64,000 nucleotides of DNA from Halomonas halodenitrificans DSM 735 (GCF_000620045.1 NZ_JHVH01000001.1:124001-188000), one strand, 5' to 3'. Shown: positions 20,512 through 31,280, counted from the first letter of the stretch. Notes: a model not told the origin generated them from the sequence alone. A program made the numbers and translations.

Positions 20512-20561
20512 AGAGTGCGGTGTTGTCACGGTGACCGCCATCACCTGCTGCAAGAAGAAGC

Positions 20562-20638
20562 TGGCGCGCCCGGGAGGATTCGAACCTCCGACCACCTGAT
20601 TCGTAGTCAGGTACTCTATCCAGCTGAGCTACGGGCGC
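20562..20638 (-). tRNA. tRNA-Arg (anticodon ACG), copy 1
   Basis: 77 nt with encoded CCA, identical in sequence to the tRNA at 20435-20511 and separated from it by 50 bp. The tandem arrangement after tRNA-Ser(GCT) and csrA matches the serV-argVYZQ cluster of E. coli, here with two rather than four arginine copies. Confidence 0.97.
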
Positions 20639-20660
20639 TTGTGCTTCACGGCATCGTTAT

Positions 20661-20752
20661 GGCGGAGAGGGAGGGATTCGAACCCTCGAAGAGGCTATAA
20701 ACCCCTTACTCCCTTAGCAGGGGAGCGCCTTCAGCCACTCGGCCACCTCTCC
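20661..20752 (-). tRNA. tRNA-Ser (anticodon GCT)
   Basis: 92 nt with encoded CCA and the long variable arm typical of serine tRNAs. The acceptor stem is GGAGAGG/CCTCTCC, and the anticodon loop CTGCTAA gives GCT, which reads AGC and AGT. It lies 85 bp after csrA and 22 bp before the first tRNA-Arg, so the three tRNAs are probably one transcript. Confidence 0.97.
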
Positions 20753-20837
20753 CTAACGACACGGCGCATATCTTACCGTTTCCGAAGGGGTTTGTCCAGC
20801 ACACCCCGCGAGTTTTTTTGTTTGCTGACCCTGAACG

Positions 20838-21035
20838 CTACTCTTCGTGATCGGGGATGTCGTCGTCATTCTTCTCGCGCTGGATCCGCTGGTAGATCTC
20901 CTCGCGATGGACCGCCACATCCTTCGGTGCATTCACGCCGATGCGGACCTGGTTTCCTTTCACGCCCAGCACCGTCACGGTGATGTCATCACCTATCATC
21001 AAGGTCTCGCCGACGCGACGAGTCAGGATAAGCAT
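20838..21035 (-). CDS. csrA: Carbon storage regulator CsrA/RsmA
   Basis: Homodimeric RNA-binding regulator that recognises GGA in hairpin loops of mRNA leaders and alters translation and stability. It is titrated by sRNAs such as CsrB and RsmZ. The start [17 protein letters not shown] (ATG 21033-21035) follows an AAGGAGA ribosome binding site, giving 65 aa; the longer open frame upstream is not coding. RNA-contact residues of the family are present: the N-terminal MLILTRR strand and VHREEIY with its conserved Arg. It lies between lysC and the tRNA cluster, as in many gammaproteobacteria. A candidate antagonist sRNA lies at 30985-31237. Confidence 0.97.
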   Translation of the reverse strand: MLILTRRVGETLMIGDDITVTVLGVKGNQVRIGVNAPKDVAVHREEIYQRIQREKNDDDIPDHEE

Positions 21036-21241
21036 GGCTGATCTCCTTCTCAGACTTGTTCTCTGGCTGGCAACGGGTGTTGGCCGGTGGTCCCACGTCG
21101 CCTTAGTATGTGGCAGAACGTCCTCCGTGACCAACAAGGCGACCCATGAAACATCAGGTCACCCGTTGAAGGGAAGCACCGCGGCGAACGCAACGGGCTT
21201 CCCTACCAGCGTAGAAGGGAATCTACCGTCCCGCGGTCGGC

Positions 21242-22495
21242 TTATTCTTCGCTTTCGATATCGGCCTTGTCGAGACCGAAGGCCTTGTGCAGGGAACGCA
21301 CGGCAAGCTCCATCTGCTTTTCATCGATCACCACGGAGATCTTGATCTCGGAAGTGGAAACCATACGAATATTGATGTTCTCCTCGGCGAGGACGCGGAA
21401 CATCCTGGAAGCCACACCGGCATGAGAGCGCATGCCCACGCCAACCAGCGACACCTTGGCGATATTGTCATCACCCTTGACCTCACCCTCGCCCAGGTCG
21501 GGCAGGACCTGCTCGTTGATGATCTTGAGGGTCTGCTTGTAGTCCGCCTTGGCCACGGTAAAGGTGAAGTCGGTGTAGTCGCCGGCCGGGGCCACGTTCT
21601 GCACGATCATGTCGACTTCGATGTTGGCGTCGGCAATGGGGTCGAGAATACGCGATGCCACGCCGGGCACATCCGGCGTATTGAGCAGCGTCAACTTGGC
21701 TTCACTGGCGGTGAAGGCGATACCGGAGATCAGCGGTTCTTCCATGGAATCCTCGTCTTGGTCGGAGTCTGCAACGATCAGGGTGCCGGGGCCATCCTGG
21801 AAACTGGACAGCACGCGCAGCGGAACATTGTATTTGCCGGCGAATTCGACGGCGCGAATCTGCAGCACCTTGGAGCCCAGGCTGGCCAGCTCCAACATCT
21901 CCTCGACGGTGATGTTCTCGAGCCGCTGAGCCTTGCTGCAGACGCGGGGGTCGGTGGTATAGACGCCATCGACGTCGGTATAGATCTGACATTCGTCGGC
22001 CTTCAGCGCCGCCGCCAGGGCCACGCCGGTGGTATCGGAGCCACCGCGGCCGAGGGTGGTGATATTGCCCTCCTCGTCGACTCCCTGAAAGCCGGCCACG
22101 ACCACTACCTGGCCATCATCCAGGTCGGCCTGCAGCTCGTCGGTCTCGATACGCTGAATGCGCGCCTTGGTATGGGCGTTATCGGTCTGAATGCCCACCT
22201 GTGACCCCGTATAGGAGGTCGCCGGCACGCCCAGCTTGTGCAGTGCCATGGCCAGCAGCGAGATGGTGACCTGCTCACCGGTGGAGACCAGCATGTCCAT
22301 CTCACGCGGGGTCGGCGCATCATTGATTTCGTTGGCCATCCCGATCAGACGGTTGGTCTCGCCGCTCATGGCCGACACCACTACCACGACCTGGTGGCCA
22401 TTCTCACGAAAACCCTTGACCTTCTCGGCCACGGCCTTGATACGCTCCACGGAGCCCACCGAGGTACCGCCAAATTTCTGTACGTAAAGTGCCAT
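21242..22495 (-). CDS. lysC: Aspartate kinase LysC
   Basis: Phosphorylates aspartate, the first step of Lys, Thr, Met and diaminopimelate synthesis. The start is MALYVQKFGGTSVGSVERIK (ATG 22493-22495, 417 aa). The kinase domain (about 1-245) contains the KFGGTS phosphate-binding motif and GRGGSDTTGVALAAAL. Two C-terminal ACT domains (about 265-417) give feedback control. It is a mono-functional, ACT-regulated form without a homoserine dehydrogenase domain. It follows alaS by 103 bp, too little for a lysine riboswitch. Confidence 0.96.
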   Translation of the reverse strand: MALYVQKFGGTSVGSVERIKAVAEKVKGFRENGHQVVVVVSAMSGETNRLIGMANEINDAPTPREMDMLVSTGEQVTISLLAMALHKLGVPATSYTGSQVGIQTDNAHTKARIQRIETDELQADLDDGQVVVVAGFQGVDEEGNITTLGRGGSDTTGVALAAALKADECQIYTDVDGVYTTDPRVCSKAQRLENITVEEMLELASLGSKVLQIRAVEFAGKYNVPLRVLSSFQDGPGTLIVADSDQDEDSMEEPLISGIAFTASEAKLTLLNTPDVPGVASRILDPIADANIEVDMIVQNVAPAGDYTDFTFTVAKADYKQTLKIINEQVLPDLGEGEVKGDDNIAKVSLVGVGMRSHAGVASRMFRVLAEENINIRMVSTSEIKISVVIDEKQMELAVRSLHKAFGLDKADIESEE

Positions 22496-22560
22496 CTGTG
22501 AATTTTCCCTCGTGCGTCGGGCGTAGGCGCCCGGATGAGTGAAAGGTGGTTCCTTGCAAT

Positions 22561-22591
22561 CAGGGCCGGCACCTCTCGGCAACCGGCCCTG
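22561..22591 (-). terminator. Hairpin between alaS and lysC
   Basis: CAGGGCCGG (22561-22569) and CCGGCCCTG (22583-22591) form a 9-bp perfect stem 8 bp after the alaS stop. No T-tract follows on the minus strand. It may act as an RNA-processing or partial termination element rather than a full terminator. Confidence 0.4.
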
Positions 22592-22598
22592 TCGTATC

Positions 22599-25211
22599 CT
22601 ATTTCAGGCGCTCGCCGACCCAGGCGGCAACCCCCTCCAGGGCCCCCGGCAGGGCCGCCACATCGCTGCCGCCGGCCTGGGCCATATCGGCCCGGCCGCC
22701 GCCCTTGCCGCCGACCTGGCCGGCCACATGGTTGACCAGCTCGCCGGCCTTGATGCGGCCGGTGAGGTCATCGGTGACCCCGGCAATCAGGCTCACCTTG
22801 CCGGCGGCCTCGTCACCTACCCCCAGCACGATGATGCCGGAACCCAGCTTGTTCTTGAGCTGATCGAGCATGCCGCGCAGCTCCTTGCCGGAGACGCCTT
22901 CGAGGGGCTTGGCCAGCACCTTGACCCCCGCCACCTCGCTGGCCTCGGCGACCAGGTCGCTGCCGGCGGCGCTGGCCAGCTTGGCCTTGAGGCGCTCCAG
23001 CTCCTTCTCCAGGCTGCGGTTGCGTTCCACCAGCGATGCCACGCGTTCCTCGACCTGCTCGGGCTTGGCCTTGAGACGCTCGCCGAGGCGGTTGACCCGG
23101 GCTTCCTGCTCATAAAACCAGTCCAGCGCTCCTTCCCCGGTGACCGCCTCGATGCGGCGCACGCCGGATGCGGTGCCCTGTTCGCTGACGATATGAAAGC
23201 AGCCGATATCACCACTGCGCGCCACATGGGTGCCGCCACACAGCTCGATGGAGAAGTCGTCGGCGCCGATGGTCAATACCCGCACGCTGTCGGCGTACTT
23301 GGCCTCGAAGAGTGCCGCGGCACCTCTCGCCTTGGCCTCATCCAGGGTCATCTGCTCGGTGCGAGTCGGTGCGTTGGCCAGGACCTGGGCGTTGACCAGG
23401 CGCTCCACCTCGGCGAGCTGGTCGGCGCTCACCGGCTCGAAGTGGCTGAAGTCGAAACGCAGCCGCTCCGGCGTGACCAGCGAGCCCTTCTGGGCCACGT
23501 GGTCGCCCAGCACCATGCGCAACGCCTTGTGCATCAGGTGAGTCGCGGAGTGGTTACGCACCGTCGCGGCGCGCAGACCGGCATCAACTGCTGGGCGCAC
23601 CGTCTCCCCCGGGGCCAGCTCGCCTTCGAGCAGCACCCCATGATGCAGATGGTGGTCGCCCTGCTTCCGGGTATCCTCCACCAGGAAGCGGCCACCACCG
23701 TCGAGGTGCAGATAACCGGTATCGCCTACCTGACCGCCGGACTCGCCGTAGAAGGGCGTGCGGTCGAGCACCACGACCGCCTTGTGCTCCGGGACAAGCC
23801 GCTCCAGGGCATTGCCCTCGCGGTCGGCCAGCGCGGTAACGGTGGCCCGGTCCTCGAGGCGCTCATGGCCGGTAAAGGCGGTCGCGCCCTCCAGCTCCAG
23901 GACACCGCCATAGTCGGCGCCGAACTGGCTGGCCGCGCGGGCGCGTTCGCGCTGGGCCGTCAGTGCACGCTCGAAGCCGACCTCATCGAGGGTAACGCCG
24001 CGCTCGCGGCAGACATCGGCGGTCAGGTCGAAGGGGAAACCATAGGTGTCATAGAGCTTGAATACCGTCTCGCCGGGCAGCACCTCGCCGTCGAGGTCGG
24101 CCAACGCCGCCTCGAGCAGACCCATGCCATGCTCCAGGGTCCGGGCGAACTGCTCTTCCTCCTTGAGCAGCACGCGCTCGATCTGGGCCCGCGCTTCCCG
24201 CAGCTCCGGGTAGGCCGCCCCCATTTCGGCATCCAGCGCCGCCACCAGCCTGTGAAAGAAGTTGTCCTGGGCACCGAGCTTGTGGCCGTGACGGATAGCG
24301 CGCCGGATGATACGACGCAGCACATAGCCACGCCCCTCGTTGGAGGGCAGCACGCCATCGACGATCAGGAAGGCACAGGAGCGGATATGATCGGCGATCA
24401 CCCGCAGCGACGGGTTGCGGGTATCCTCGTGGCCGGTATGCTGAGCCGCCGCCGCCAGCAGGTTCTGGAAGAGGTCGATCTCGTAGTTGGAGTGCACGCC
24501 CTGCATCACCGCGGCGACGCGTTCAAGCCCCATGCCGGTATCGATGGAGGGCTTGGGCAGCGGGTGCATATTGCCTTCGGCATCGCGGTCGAACTGCATG
24601 AACACCAGGTTCCAGATCTCGATATAGCGATCGCCATCTTCCTCGGGGCTTCCGGGCGGCCCTCCCCATACCTCGGGGCCGTGGTCGTAAAAGATCTCGG
24701 AACTCGGCCCACAGGGGCCGGTATCGCCCATCTGCCAGAAGTTATCCTCGTCGAGCCTGGAAAAGCGCTCGGGGTCGATGCCGACCTCTTCCTTCCAGAT
24801 GCGCTCGGCCTCGTCGTCGCTGACGTGCACCGTGACCCACAGTTTTTCCTTCGGCAGACCCAGGGTCTCCGTCAGGAACTCCCAGGCGAAGCGGATGGCG
24901 TCACGCTTGAAGTAGTCGCCAAAGCTGAAGTTACCCAGCATCTCGAAGAAGGTGTGATGACGTGCGGTATAGCCGACGTTATCGAGGTCATTATGCTTGC
25001 CCCCGGCGCGAACACAGCGTTGGGAGGAGGTGGCACGCACATAGGGGCGCGGGTCGCGACCCAGGAAGACATCCTTGAAGGGCACCATGCCCGCATTGGT
25101 AAACAGCAGGGTCGGGTCGTTGCCGGGAACCAGGGAGCTGGAGGGCACGATGCTATGGTCGTGCGCCTCGAAGTAACTCAGAAAGGCCTGTCTGATGTCT
25201 GCGCTTTTCAT
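22599..25211 (-). CDS. alaS: Alanine-tRNA ligase AlaS
   Basis: Charges tRNA-Ala and edits mischarged Ser and Gly. The start is [19 protein letters not shown] (ATG 25209-25211, 870 aa, the normal length). Class II motif 2 is represented by [19 protein letters not shown], and the editing domain holds the zinc-site residues [11 protein letters not shown] and [13 protein letters not shown]. The C-terminal C-Ala domain ends in [12 protein letters not shown]. It is transcribed after recX and before lysC. Confidence 0.98.
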   Translation of the reverse strand: MKSADIRQAFLSYFEAHDHSIVPSSSLVPGNDPTLLFTNAGMVPFKDVFLGRDPRPYVRATSSQRCVRAGGKHNDLDNVGYTARHHTFFEMLGNFSFGDYFKRDAIRFAWEFLTETLGLPKEKLWVTVHVSDDEAERIWKEEVGIDPERFSRLDEDNFWQMGDTGPCGPSSEIFYDHGPEVWGGPPGSPEEDGDRYIEIWNLVFMQFDRDAEGNMHPLPKPSIDTGMGLERVAAVMQGVHSNYEIDLFQNLLAAAAQHTGHEDTRNPSLRVIADHIRSCAFLIVDGVLPSNEGRGYVLRRIIRRAIRHGHKLGAQDNFFHRLVAALDAEMGAAYPELREARAQIERVLLKEEEQFARTLEHGMGLLEAALADLDGEVLPGETVFKLYDTYGFPFDLTADVCRERGVTLDEVGFERALTAQRERARAASQFGADYGGVLELEGATAFTGHERLEDRATVTALADREGNALERLVPEHKAVVVLDRTPFYGESGGQVGDTGYLHLDGGGRFLVEDTRKQGDHHLHHGVLLEGELAPGETVRPAVDAGLRAATVRNHSATHLMHKALRMVLGDHVAQKGSLVTPERLRFDFSHFEPVSADQLAEVERLVNAQVLANAPTRTEQMTLDEAKARGAAALFEAKYADSVRVLTIGADDFSIELCGGTHVARSGDIGCFHIVSEQGTASGVRRIEAVTGEGALDWFYEQEARVNRLGERLKAKPEQVEERVASLVERNRSLEKELERLKAKLASAAGSDLVAEASEVAGVKVLAKPLEGVSGKELRGMLDQLKNKLGSGIIVLGVGDEAAGKVSLIAGVTDDLTGRIKAGELVNHVAGQVGGKGGGRADMAQAGGSDVAALPGALEGVAAWVGERLK

Positions 25212-25340
25212 GGGGTATCCGTGGCGATGAACGGGGTGACCCGGCGGGCGACGCTGGCTCGAGGCGGGCACCGTGGCACACCGAAATCGGGCGCATAACG
25301 GTGCCTCGGGATGCCACCCGGGGCGTTCGCAAAGAGGGCT

Positions 25341-25346
25341 ATTATA
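25341..25346 (-). promoter_or_regulatory. -10 element of the probable alaS promoter
   Basis: On the minus strand a perfect TATAAT lies about 130 bp upstream of the alaS ATG in the recX-alaS gap. A TTGACA just upstream is only 7 bp away and cannot serve as its -35; the hexamer at the proper distance is weak (CTTTAG). The leader would be about 120 nt long. Confidence 0.45.
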
Positions 25347-25415
25347 GCGCAGTTGTCAAGGGACTAAAGGGGCAGTCACGCCGACAGCGGCCAGGATGCC
25401 CCGAGGCACGTTGCC

Positions 25416-25892
25416 CTACGCCTCGTCGGCGCCGTCTTCCCAGGCGTGTGCCAGGGCGTGGCGCACCTGGTCGAAATCGAAGCCCCGGCCGGCGAGAAAG
25501 CGCTCGCGGCGGGCGCGCTCCCGCGGAGACTCACCGGGGCCCGAGAAGCGCCGCGAGAGCGCCTCGCAGGCCAGGGCCCGCCAGTCCACCTCGCCCGCCG
25601 CGAAGGCCTCCTTCACCTCCTCGGGGGAGAGACCGCGGCGCTCCATCTCCAGGCGGATCTTGACGGGCCCCTGGCCGCGAAAGAGGCGTGAACGCAGGAA
25701 ACTCTCGGCGAAGCGGGCATCGGACTGCAGCCCCTGCTCGGCGAGTTCATCGAGGCACTCGGCGACGGCTTCGCCAGCATGCCCCTTGGCCGCCAGGCGG
25801 TCTTCCAGCTCGGCGCGGGAATGCTCGCGCCGAGCCAGCAGCCGGATAGCATCATCACGGGGCGTGGAGCCCCCTGCACCGCGCTCGAACAT
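25416..25892 (-). CDS. recX: RecA-regulating protein RecX
   Basis: Binds RecA filaments and restrains their extension and ATPase activity. The protein has 158 aa and is made of three-helix repeats, with the family features LLARREHSRAELEDRL, FAESFLRSRLFRGQGPVKI and ERRGLS. It lies 3 bp after the recA stop, so it should be co-transcribed with recA under the LexA box at 26995-27010. Confidence 0.94.
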   Translation of the reverse strand: MFERGAGGSTPRDDAIRLLARREHSRAELEDRLAAKGHAGEAVAECLDELAEQGLQSDARFAESFLRSRLFRGQGPVKIRLEMERRGLSPEEVKEAFAAGEVDWRALACEALSRRFSGPGESPRERARRERFLAGRGFDFDQVRHALAHAWEDGADEA

Positions 25893-25895
25893 GAC

Positions 25896-26963
<1,068 letters not shown>

Positions 26964-26994
26964 CACGGGCCTCCTCAATCTGGGTCTCTAAATA

Positions 26995-27010
26995 CTGTAT
27001 GACTGAACAG
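26995..27010 (-). promoter_or_regulatory. LexA (SOS) box of recA
   Basis: On the plus strand CTGTATGACTGAACAG matches CTGT-N8-ACAG at all fixed positions; flanking TA/TA extends the dyad. It lies 32 bp upstream of the recA ATG, where LexA would cover the promoter. Confidence 0.85.
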
Positions 27011-27069
27011 CAGTATGGAGAAAAATGGCGGTCTCGGCCAGCGAAAGTTGACCAACCGGATGCCTCCTC

Positions 27070-27582
27070 TCAGCGCGCCTCGAGGCGGTGCACCAGGCCG
27101 ACCAGCGCCTCGCGCACCGCCTGCTCGCGTACGGCGCGGCGGTCGCCAGGGTAGCAGAGGCACTCCGCCTCGGCCGCCGTATCATCGCCCCAGGCCAGCC
27201 ACACCGTGCCTACCGGCTTGTCGGCGCTGCCACCACCGGGGCCGGCCACGCCGCTGATCGCCACACCGAGATCGGCGCCGCTGTCGCGACAGGCGCCGAC
27301 CGCCATCGCCTCCACTACCTCGCGGCTTACCGCGCCATGCGTGTCGAGCAAGGCTTCGGCCACGCCCAGCAGGCGCATCTTGGCCGCATTGGAGTAGGTC
27401 ACGTAGCCGGTTTCGAAGTAGTCGGAACAGCCGTCTGCCGAGGTGATGGCGCTGGCCACCCCGCCGCCGGTACAGGACTCGGCGCAGGTAATGGCGACGC
27501 CCCGGTCTCGACACAGCCTCCCCAGGCGCTCGGCCAGGGTGGCCAGATCGAGGTTGGCGAGACTCGCGACTGAGTGGGACAT
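27070..27582 (-). CDS. pncC: Nicotinamide-nucleotide amidohydrolase PncC (CinA C-terminal family)
   Basis: Deamidates NMN to nicotinate mononucleotide, recycling a by-product of NAD-dependent ligase. The protein has 170 aa, equal to the stand-alone CinA C-terminal domain. Signatures include ITCAESCTGGGVASAITSAD with the catalytic Ser, YVTYSNAAKMRLLGV and AISGVAGPGGGSADKPVGTV. It lies just upstream of recA on the same strand, as in Pseudomonas, and diverges from mutS. Confidence 0.93.
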   Translation of the reverse strand: MSHSVASLANLDLATLAERLGRLCRDRGVAITCAESCTGGGVASAITSADGCSDYFETGYVTYSNAAKMRLLGVAEALLDTHGAVSREVVEAMAVGACRDSGADLGVAISGVAGPGGGSADKPVGTVWLAWGDDTAAEAECLCYPGDRRAVREQAVREALVGLVHRLEAR

Positions 27583-27731
27583 GATAATGACTCCTGCACG
27601 GTGAATCGAAGGCAGGCCTGACGAGGCGAGGCCATCTGCGTAGAATACTGCCTTTGCCGAGGGGATGCAGGCGCTACCCCCGCTCGCCCACCCGTTGATC
27701 GCTCAACGATACCAGGAGCCCGGAAATCACC

Positions 27732-30311
27732 ATGTCCCAGGCCAGCACCCAGCATACGCCGATGATGGCCCAGTACCTGAAGATCAAGCGCGAACATCCC
27801 GAGGTGCTGCTCTTCTATCGCATGGGCGACTTCTACGAACTCTTCTTCGAGGACGCCAGGCGCGCCGCCTCGCTGCTGGATATTACCCTGACCCAGCGCG
27901 GCCAGTCCGCCGGCCAGCCGATCCCCATGGCCGGGATCCCCTACCATAGTGCCGAGGGATACCTGGCGCGCCTGGTGGCCGCCGGCGAATCGGTGGCAAT
28001 CTGCGAGCAGATCGGCGACCCGGCCACCAGCAAGGGGCCGGTGGAGCGTCGCGTGGTACGTATCGTCACCCCCGGCACCCTGTATGACGAGGCGCTGCTC
28101 GACGCCCGCCGCGACAACCTGCTGGTCGCCGCGCATGTCACCAGCGAGCGCATCGGCCTGGCCTGGCTCGAGCTCTCCAGCGGGCGCTTTAGCGTGCTGG
28201 AGGTGGAAAGCGAAGGCGAGCTGCTGGCCGAGCTCCAGCGCCTCGACCCGGCCGAGCTGCTGGTGGCCGAGAGCCTGAGCCTGCCGCCGAGCCTGGAGGG
28301 GCGCCGCGGGCTGCGCCGCCAGAGCGACTGGCTGTTCGACCTCGAGGGCGCGACCCGCCTGCTGTGCGACCAGTTTGGCGTACAGGACCTGCGTGGCTTC
28401 GGCTGCGCGCACCTGACCGGCGCGATTACCGCCGCGGGCGTGCTGGTGGAGTATGCCCGGGATACCCAGCGCTCCCGTCTCCCCCATGTCACCGCCATCG
28501 GCGTGGAAAGCCGCGATGACACCGTGGTCATCGACGCCGCCAGTCGCCGCAACCTGGAGATCGATACCAACCTGGGCGGTAGCGGCGACAATACCCTGGC
28601 CAGCGTGCTCGACACCACCGCCACCGCCATGGGCTCGCGACTGCTCAAGCGCTGGCTCAACCGTCCGCTGCGCGACCGCGAGCGTGTCCAGGCCCGCCAG
28701 TCCGCCGTCACCCTGCTGCTGGAGGCGGACGGCTTCGTGACGCTCACCGACTCGCTCAAGGCGATCGGCGACGTGGAACGCATCCTGGCCCGCGTCGCCC
28801 TCTACAGCGCGCGACCGCGTGACCTGGCACGGCTGCGCGATGCCTTCAACGCCCTGCCCGACCTGGCGTCCCGGCTCGCCGGCTACTCCGAGGGCTCCGC
28901 CCTGGACGAGCTCAAGCGCCATGTTCACCCCTACCCCGAACTCGCCGACACCCTGAACCGCGCCCTGATGGAGAACCCGCCGGTGGTGATCCGCGACGGC
29001 GGCGTGCTCGCCGATGGCTTCGACGCCGAGCTCGACGAACACCGCGGCCTCGCCGAGCATGCCGGCGACTACCTGGTCAGGCTCGAGACCCGGGAGCGCG
29101 AGCGTACCGGCCTGCCCGGCCTCAAGGTCGGCTACAATCGGGTACATGGCTATTACATCGAAATTCCCAGGGCACAGGCCAAGGAGGCGCCGGCGGACTA
29201 TATTCGTCGCCAGACCCTGAAGAACGCCGAACGCTTTATCATCCCCGAGCTCAAGGAGTTCGAGGACAAGGCCCTGTCGGCGAAATCCCGGGCCCTGGCC
29301 CGCGAGAAGCTGCTCTACGAGGGCCTGCTCGACACCCTGAATGCCGACCTCGGCGCCCTTCAAGCCAGTGCCCAGGCCCTGGCGGCACTGGATGTGCTAT
29401 GTAGCTTCGCCGAGCGCGCCCATGCCCTGGAGCTCGTGCGTCCACGCCTCGCCGAGGCGCCGGGCATCGCCATCCACGGCGGCCGCCACCCGGTGGTGGA
29501 GCGAGTCAGCGATACGCCCTTCGTGCCCAACGACCTGAACATGGGTGACGAACGCCGCATGCTGGTGATCACCGGCCCCAACATGGGCGGCAAATCCACC
29601 TATATGCGACAGGCCGCGCTGATCGTACTCCTCGCTCATACCGGCAGCTTCGTGCCCGCCGACGAGGCCGAGATCGGCCCGGTGGACCGCATCTTCACCC
29701 GCATCGGTTCGTCGGATGACCTGGCCGGCGGCCGCTCCACCTTTATGGTGGAGATGACCGAGACCGCCAATATCCTGCATAACGCCACCGACCACAGCCT
29801 GGTGCTGATGGACGAGATCGGGCGTGGCACCAGCACCTTCGACGGCCTCTCCCTGGCTTGGGCCAGCGCCGAGCACTTGACCCACACCCGTGCCTTTACA
29901 CTGTTCGCCACCCACTACTTCGAGATGACCGCCCTGGCCGAGCTGGCCGAGGGTGTGGCCAACGTGCACCTGACCGCGGCGGAGCACAAGGACGGCATCG
30001 TCTTCATGCACCGGGTGGAAGAAGGCCCCGCCAGCCAGAGTTATGGCCTGCAGGTGGCCCAGCTGGCCGGCGTACCCCAGGGGGTGATCACCCGCGCCCG
30101 GGAAAAGCTCTCTCAGCTCGAACAGCAGGAGGTCGACCAGGGCAGTCGCCCGACGAGCGTCGCAGACCGCCCCGCGGCGGCGCCCCTACAGAACGACCTC
30201 TTCGCCAGCCCGCCTCACCCGCTGGTGGAAGAGCTCGATGGCCTCGCCCTCGACGACCTCAGCCCGCGTCAGGCCCTGGCGCTTCTCTACCGCTGGCGGG
30301 AGGCACTGTGA
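27732..30311 (+). CDS. mutS: DNA mismatch repair protein MutS
   Basis: Recognises base mismatches and small loops and recruits MutL. The protein has 859 aa. The mismatch-binding Phe-X-Glu is F34-Y35-E36 in [13 protein letters not shown]. The lever and clamp domains are followed by the ATPase domain with P-loop [13 protein letters not shown] and Walker [17 protein letters not shown]. The C-terminal dimerisation tail ([20 protein letters not shown]) is present. It diverges from pncC across a 149-bp gap and precedes fdxA. Confidence 0.98.
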   Translation: MSQASTQHTPMMAQYLKIKREHPEVLLFYRMGDFYELFFEDARRAASLLDITLTQRGQSAGQPIPMAGIPYHSAEGYLARLVAAGESVAICEQIGDPATSKGPVERRVVRIVTPGTLYDEALLDARRDNLLVAAHVTSERIGLAWLELSSGRFSVLEVESEGELLAELQRLDPAELLVAESLSLPPSLEGRRGLRRQSDWLFDLEGATRLLCDQFGVQDLRGFGCAHLTGAITAAGVLVEYARDTQRSRLPHVTAIGVESRDDTVVIDAASRRNLEIDTNLGGSGDNTLASVLDTTATAMGSRLLKRWLNRPLRDRERVQARQSAVTLLLEADGFVTLTDSLKAIGDVERILARVALYSARPRDLARLRDAFNALPDLASRLAGYSEGSALDELKRHVHPYPELADTLNRALMENPPVVIRDGGVLADGFDAELDEHRGLAEHAGDYLVRLETRERERTGLPGLKVGYNRVHGYYIEIPRAQAKEAPADYIRRQTLKNAERFIIPELKEFEDKALSAKSRALAREKLLYEGLLDTLNADLGALQASAQALAALDVLCSFAERAHALELVRPRLAEAPGIAIHGGRHPVVERVSDTPFVPNDLNMGDERRMLVITGPNMGGKSTYMRQAALIVLLAHTGSFVPADEAEIGPVDRIFTRIGSSDDLAGGRSTFMVEMTETANILHNATDHSLVLMDEIGRGTSTFDGLSLAWASAEHLTHTRAFTLFATHYFEMTALAELAEGVANVHLTAAEHKDGIVFMHRVEEGPASQSYGLQVAQLAGVPQGVITRAREKLSQLEQQEVDQGSRPTSVADRPAAAPLQNDLFASPPHPLVEELDGLALDDLSPRQALALLYRWREAL

Positions 30312-30597
30312 CGGGATAGTGCCATCGCTCCCACCAGAACCAAGGGCTGCCGGGGACGCCCCGAGACAAGATAGCGCCTCTCCCGGCCAGCCACAGGCCG
30401 CCAGGCTGCCAGGCGCTCGGCGATCGCCCTGACAAGAACGCGCCTTTGCTTGCGGCGGCCGGGCAGCGGCGACTAAAATGAACGGATATATGGAATTCAT
30501 AGAATAAAAACCATGGTTTTTATTACCTTTTATTATTCACATCGGTCGGGATCCGCCACGACAGCGCGAATCAGGCCATGAGGGAGGGAAGAGTGGC
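30312..30597. other. mutS-fdxA intergenic region with AT-rich 3' half
   Basis: 286 bp without a gene. The first 160 bp are GC-rich with several short inverted repeats and no convincing T-tract. From about 30470 the composition turns sharply AT-rich and includes a 22-bp perfect palindrome (30503-30524) and a T/A-rich run. This is probably the fdxA promoter and operator region; I cannot place -35 and -10 hexamers with confidence. Confidence 0.6.
30503..30524. promoter_or_regulatory. 22-bp perfect palindrome upstream of fdxA
   Basis: The half-site AATAAAAACCA is followed directly by its exact reverse complement, giving an uninterrupted dyad centred on CCATGG. With no loop it is a poor RNA hairpin, so a homodimeric regulator site is the more likely role. 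It lies 74 bp before the fdxA ATG. It does not resemble Fur or IscR sites that I know. Confidence 0.55.
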
Positions 30598-30921
30598 ATG
30601 ACATTCGTCGTCACCGAGAACTGCATCAAATGCAAATACACCGACTGCGTCGAGGTGTGTCCGGTGGACTGCTTCTACGAAGGGCCCAACTTCCTAGTCA
30701 TTCACCCCGACGAGTGCATCGACTGCGCCCTGTGCGAGCCGGAGTGTCCCGCCGAGGCGATCTTCTCGGAGGATGAGTTGCCCGACGGCCAGGAACCGTT
30801 CGTCGAGATCAACGCCGAGCTGGCCGACGTATGGCCGAATATCAGCGAGAAGAAGGACCCGCTGCCCGAAGCCGAGGAGTGGGATGGCACGCCCGGCAAG
30901 CTGGACAAGCTGGAGCGCTGA
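30598..30921 (+). CDS. fdxA: Seven-iron ferredoxin FdxA
   Basis: Small electron carrier with one 3Fe-4S and one 4Fe-4S cluster. The protein has 107 aa. The N-terminal cluster-binding cysteines occur in [20 protein letters not shown] and [15 protein letters not shown], the arrangement of Azotobacter/Pseudomonas FdxA; the C-terminal extension (residues 60-107) is acidic. The gene follows mutS, as in Pseudomonas, and ends in a strong terminator. Its physiological partner is not evident here. Confidence 0.95.
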   Translation: MTFVVTENCIKCKYTDCVEVCPVDCFYEGPNFLVIHPDECIDCALCEPECPAEAIFSEDELPDGQEPFVEINAELADVWPNISEKKDPLPEAEEWDGTPGKLDKLER

Positions 30922-30946
30922 GGCGCCTCGCGCGCACCACATCAAG

Positions 30947-30984
30947 AAACAATGCCGGCCGTCTTGCGACGGCCGGCATTGTTT
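30947..30984 (+). terminator. Rho-independent terminator of fdxA
   Basis: A 16-bp perfect stem (30948-30963 with 30968-30983) and a TTGC loop are followed by TTTTAT on the plus strand. A-rich sequence on the other side could also let it work on the minus strand, backing up the terminator of the small RNA that ends nearby. Confidence 0.9.
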
Positions 30985-31237
30985 TATAAAGAAGAAAGGC
31001 GGCCCTGAGGCCGCCGGCTCCATGCGATTCCTCGAGCGGCTCCTTCCACTCGAACTCCCGTGATGGCGTCCCTGTCCGGGAACGGCATCCTGCCGCACCG
31101 GACGCATCACCCGATGCATCCCATTGCACCCTGTCGAGGCGGCGTCTCACGCCCCGGAAGGACGCCAATTCTGTCAGATACCCGGGGCGGCACAAGCAGG
31201 ACCGAGCATCACCGCCCCCGGCATCGTTGTCCGTGGT
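30985..31237 (-). ncRNA. Candidate CsrA-sequestering sRNA (RsmZ/CsrB type)
   Basis: A transcript of about 250 nt is predicted from the promoter at 31245-31274 to a hairpin terminator at 30998-31015. It has no convincing reading frame. It contains ten GGA triplets, nine of them in the 3' half. Three lie in hairpin loops: AAGGAG on a 7-bp stem (31033-31052), GGACA on a 4-bp stem (31069-31081) and AGGAT on a 4-bp stem (31083-31095). A 9-bp stem with loop GGGT spans 31100-31121. These are the features by which CsrB/RsmZ RNAs bind CsrA. Convergence with fdxA fits the rsmZ-fdxA neighbourhood known in Pseudomonas. The start coordinate is approximate. The alternative is an unrelated structured RNA. 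Confidence 0.62.
30991..31015 (-). terminator. Terminator of the candidate sRNA
   Basis: GGCGGCC and GGCCGCC arms (30998-31004 and 31009-31015) with a 4-nt loop are followed on the minus strand by TTTCTTCTTT. No minus-strand protein gene ends upstream of it except eno, which already has its own terminator 270 bp earlier. This is direct support for a separate minus-strand transcript here. Confidence 0.75.
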
Positions 31238-31244
31238 GAACCGC

Positions 31245-31274
31245 AATATCGAACAACTAACCCATTAATTTCAA
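31245..31274 (-). promoter_or_regulatory. Promoter of the candidate sRNA
   Basis: On the minus strand TTGAAA (31269-31274, five of six consensus bases) is followed after 18 bp by GATATT (31245-31250, four of six). The predicted transcription start is near 31237. The region is AT-rich compared with its surroundings. Confidence 0.5.
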
Positions 31275-31280
31275 AAAGAT

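Noticed and set aside
20435..20638. CRISPR-like pair of identical 77-bp repeats
   Set aside because: They are two complete tRNA-Arg(ACG) genes with cloverleaf and encoded CCA, not CRISPR repeats.
22496..22598. Lysine riboswitch upstream of lysC
   Set aside because: The alaS-lysC gap is only 103 bp, too short for an L-box aptamer, and shows only one simple 9-bp hairpin.
22539..25298. Very long open frame on the plus strand opposite alaS (more than 900 codons)
   Set aside because: It mirrors alaS codon structure in GC-rich DNA, has no recognisable domain, and alaS is certain. The same holds for long antisense frames opposite smc, gltB, oadA, ligA, pyrG and argS.
25347..25365. TTGACA/TATAAT pair upstream of alaS as a perfect promoter
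   Set aside because: The two hexamers are only 7 bp apart, impossible for sigma-70. Only the TATAAT was kept.
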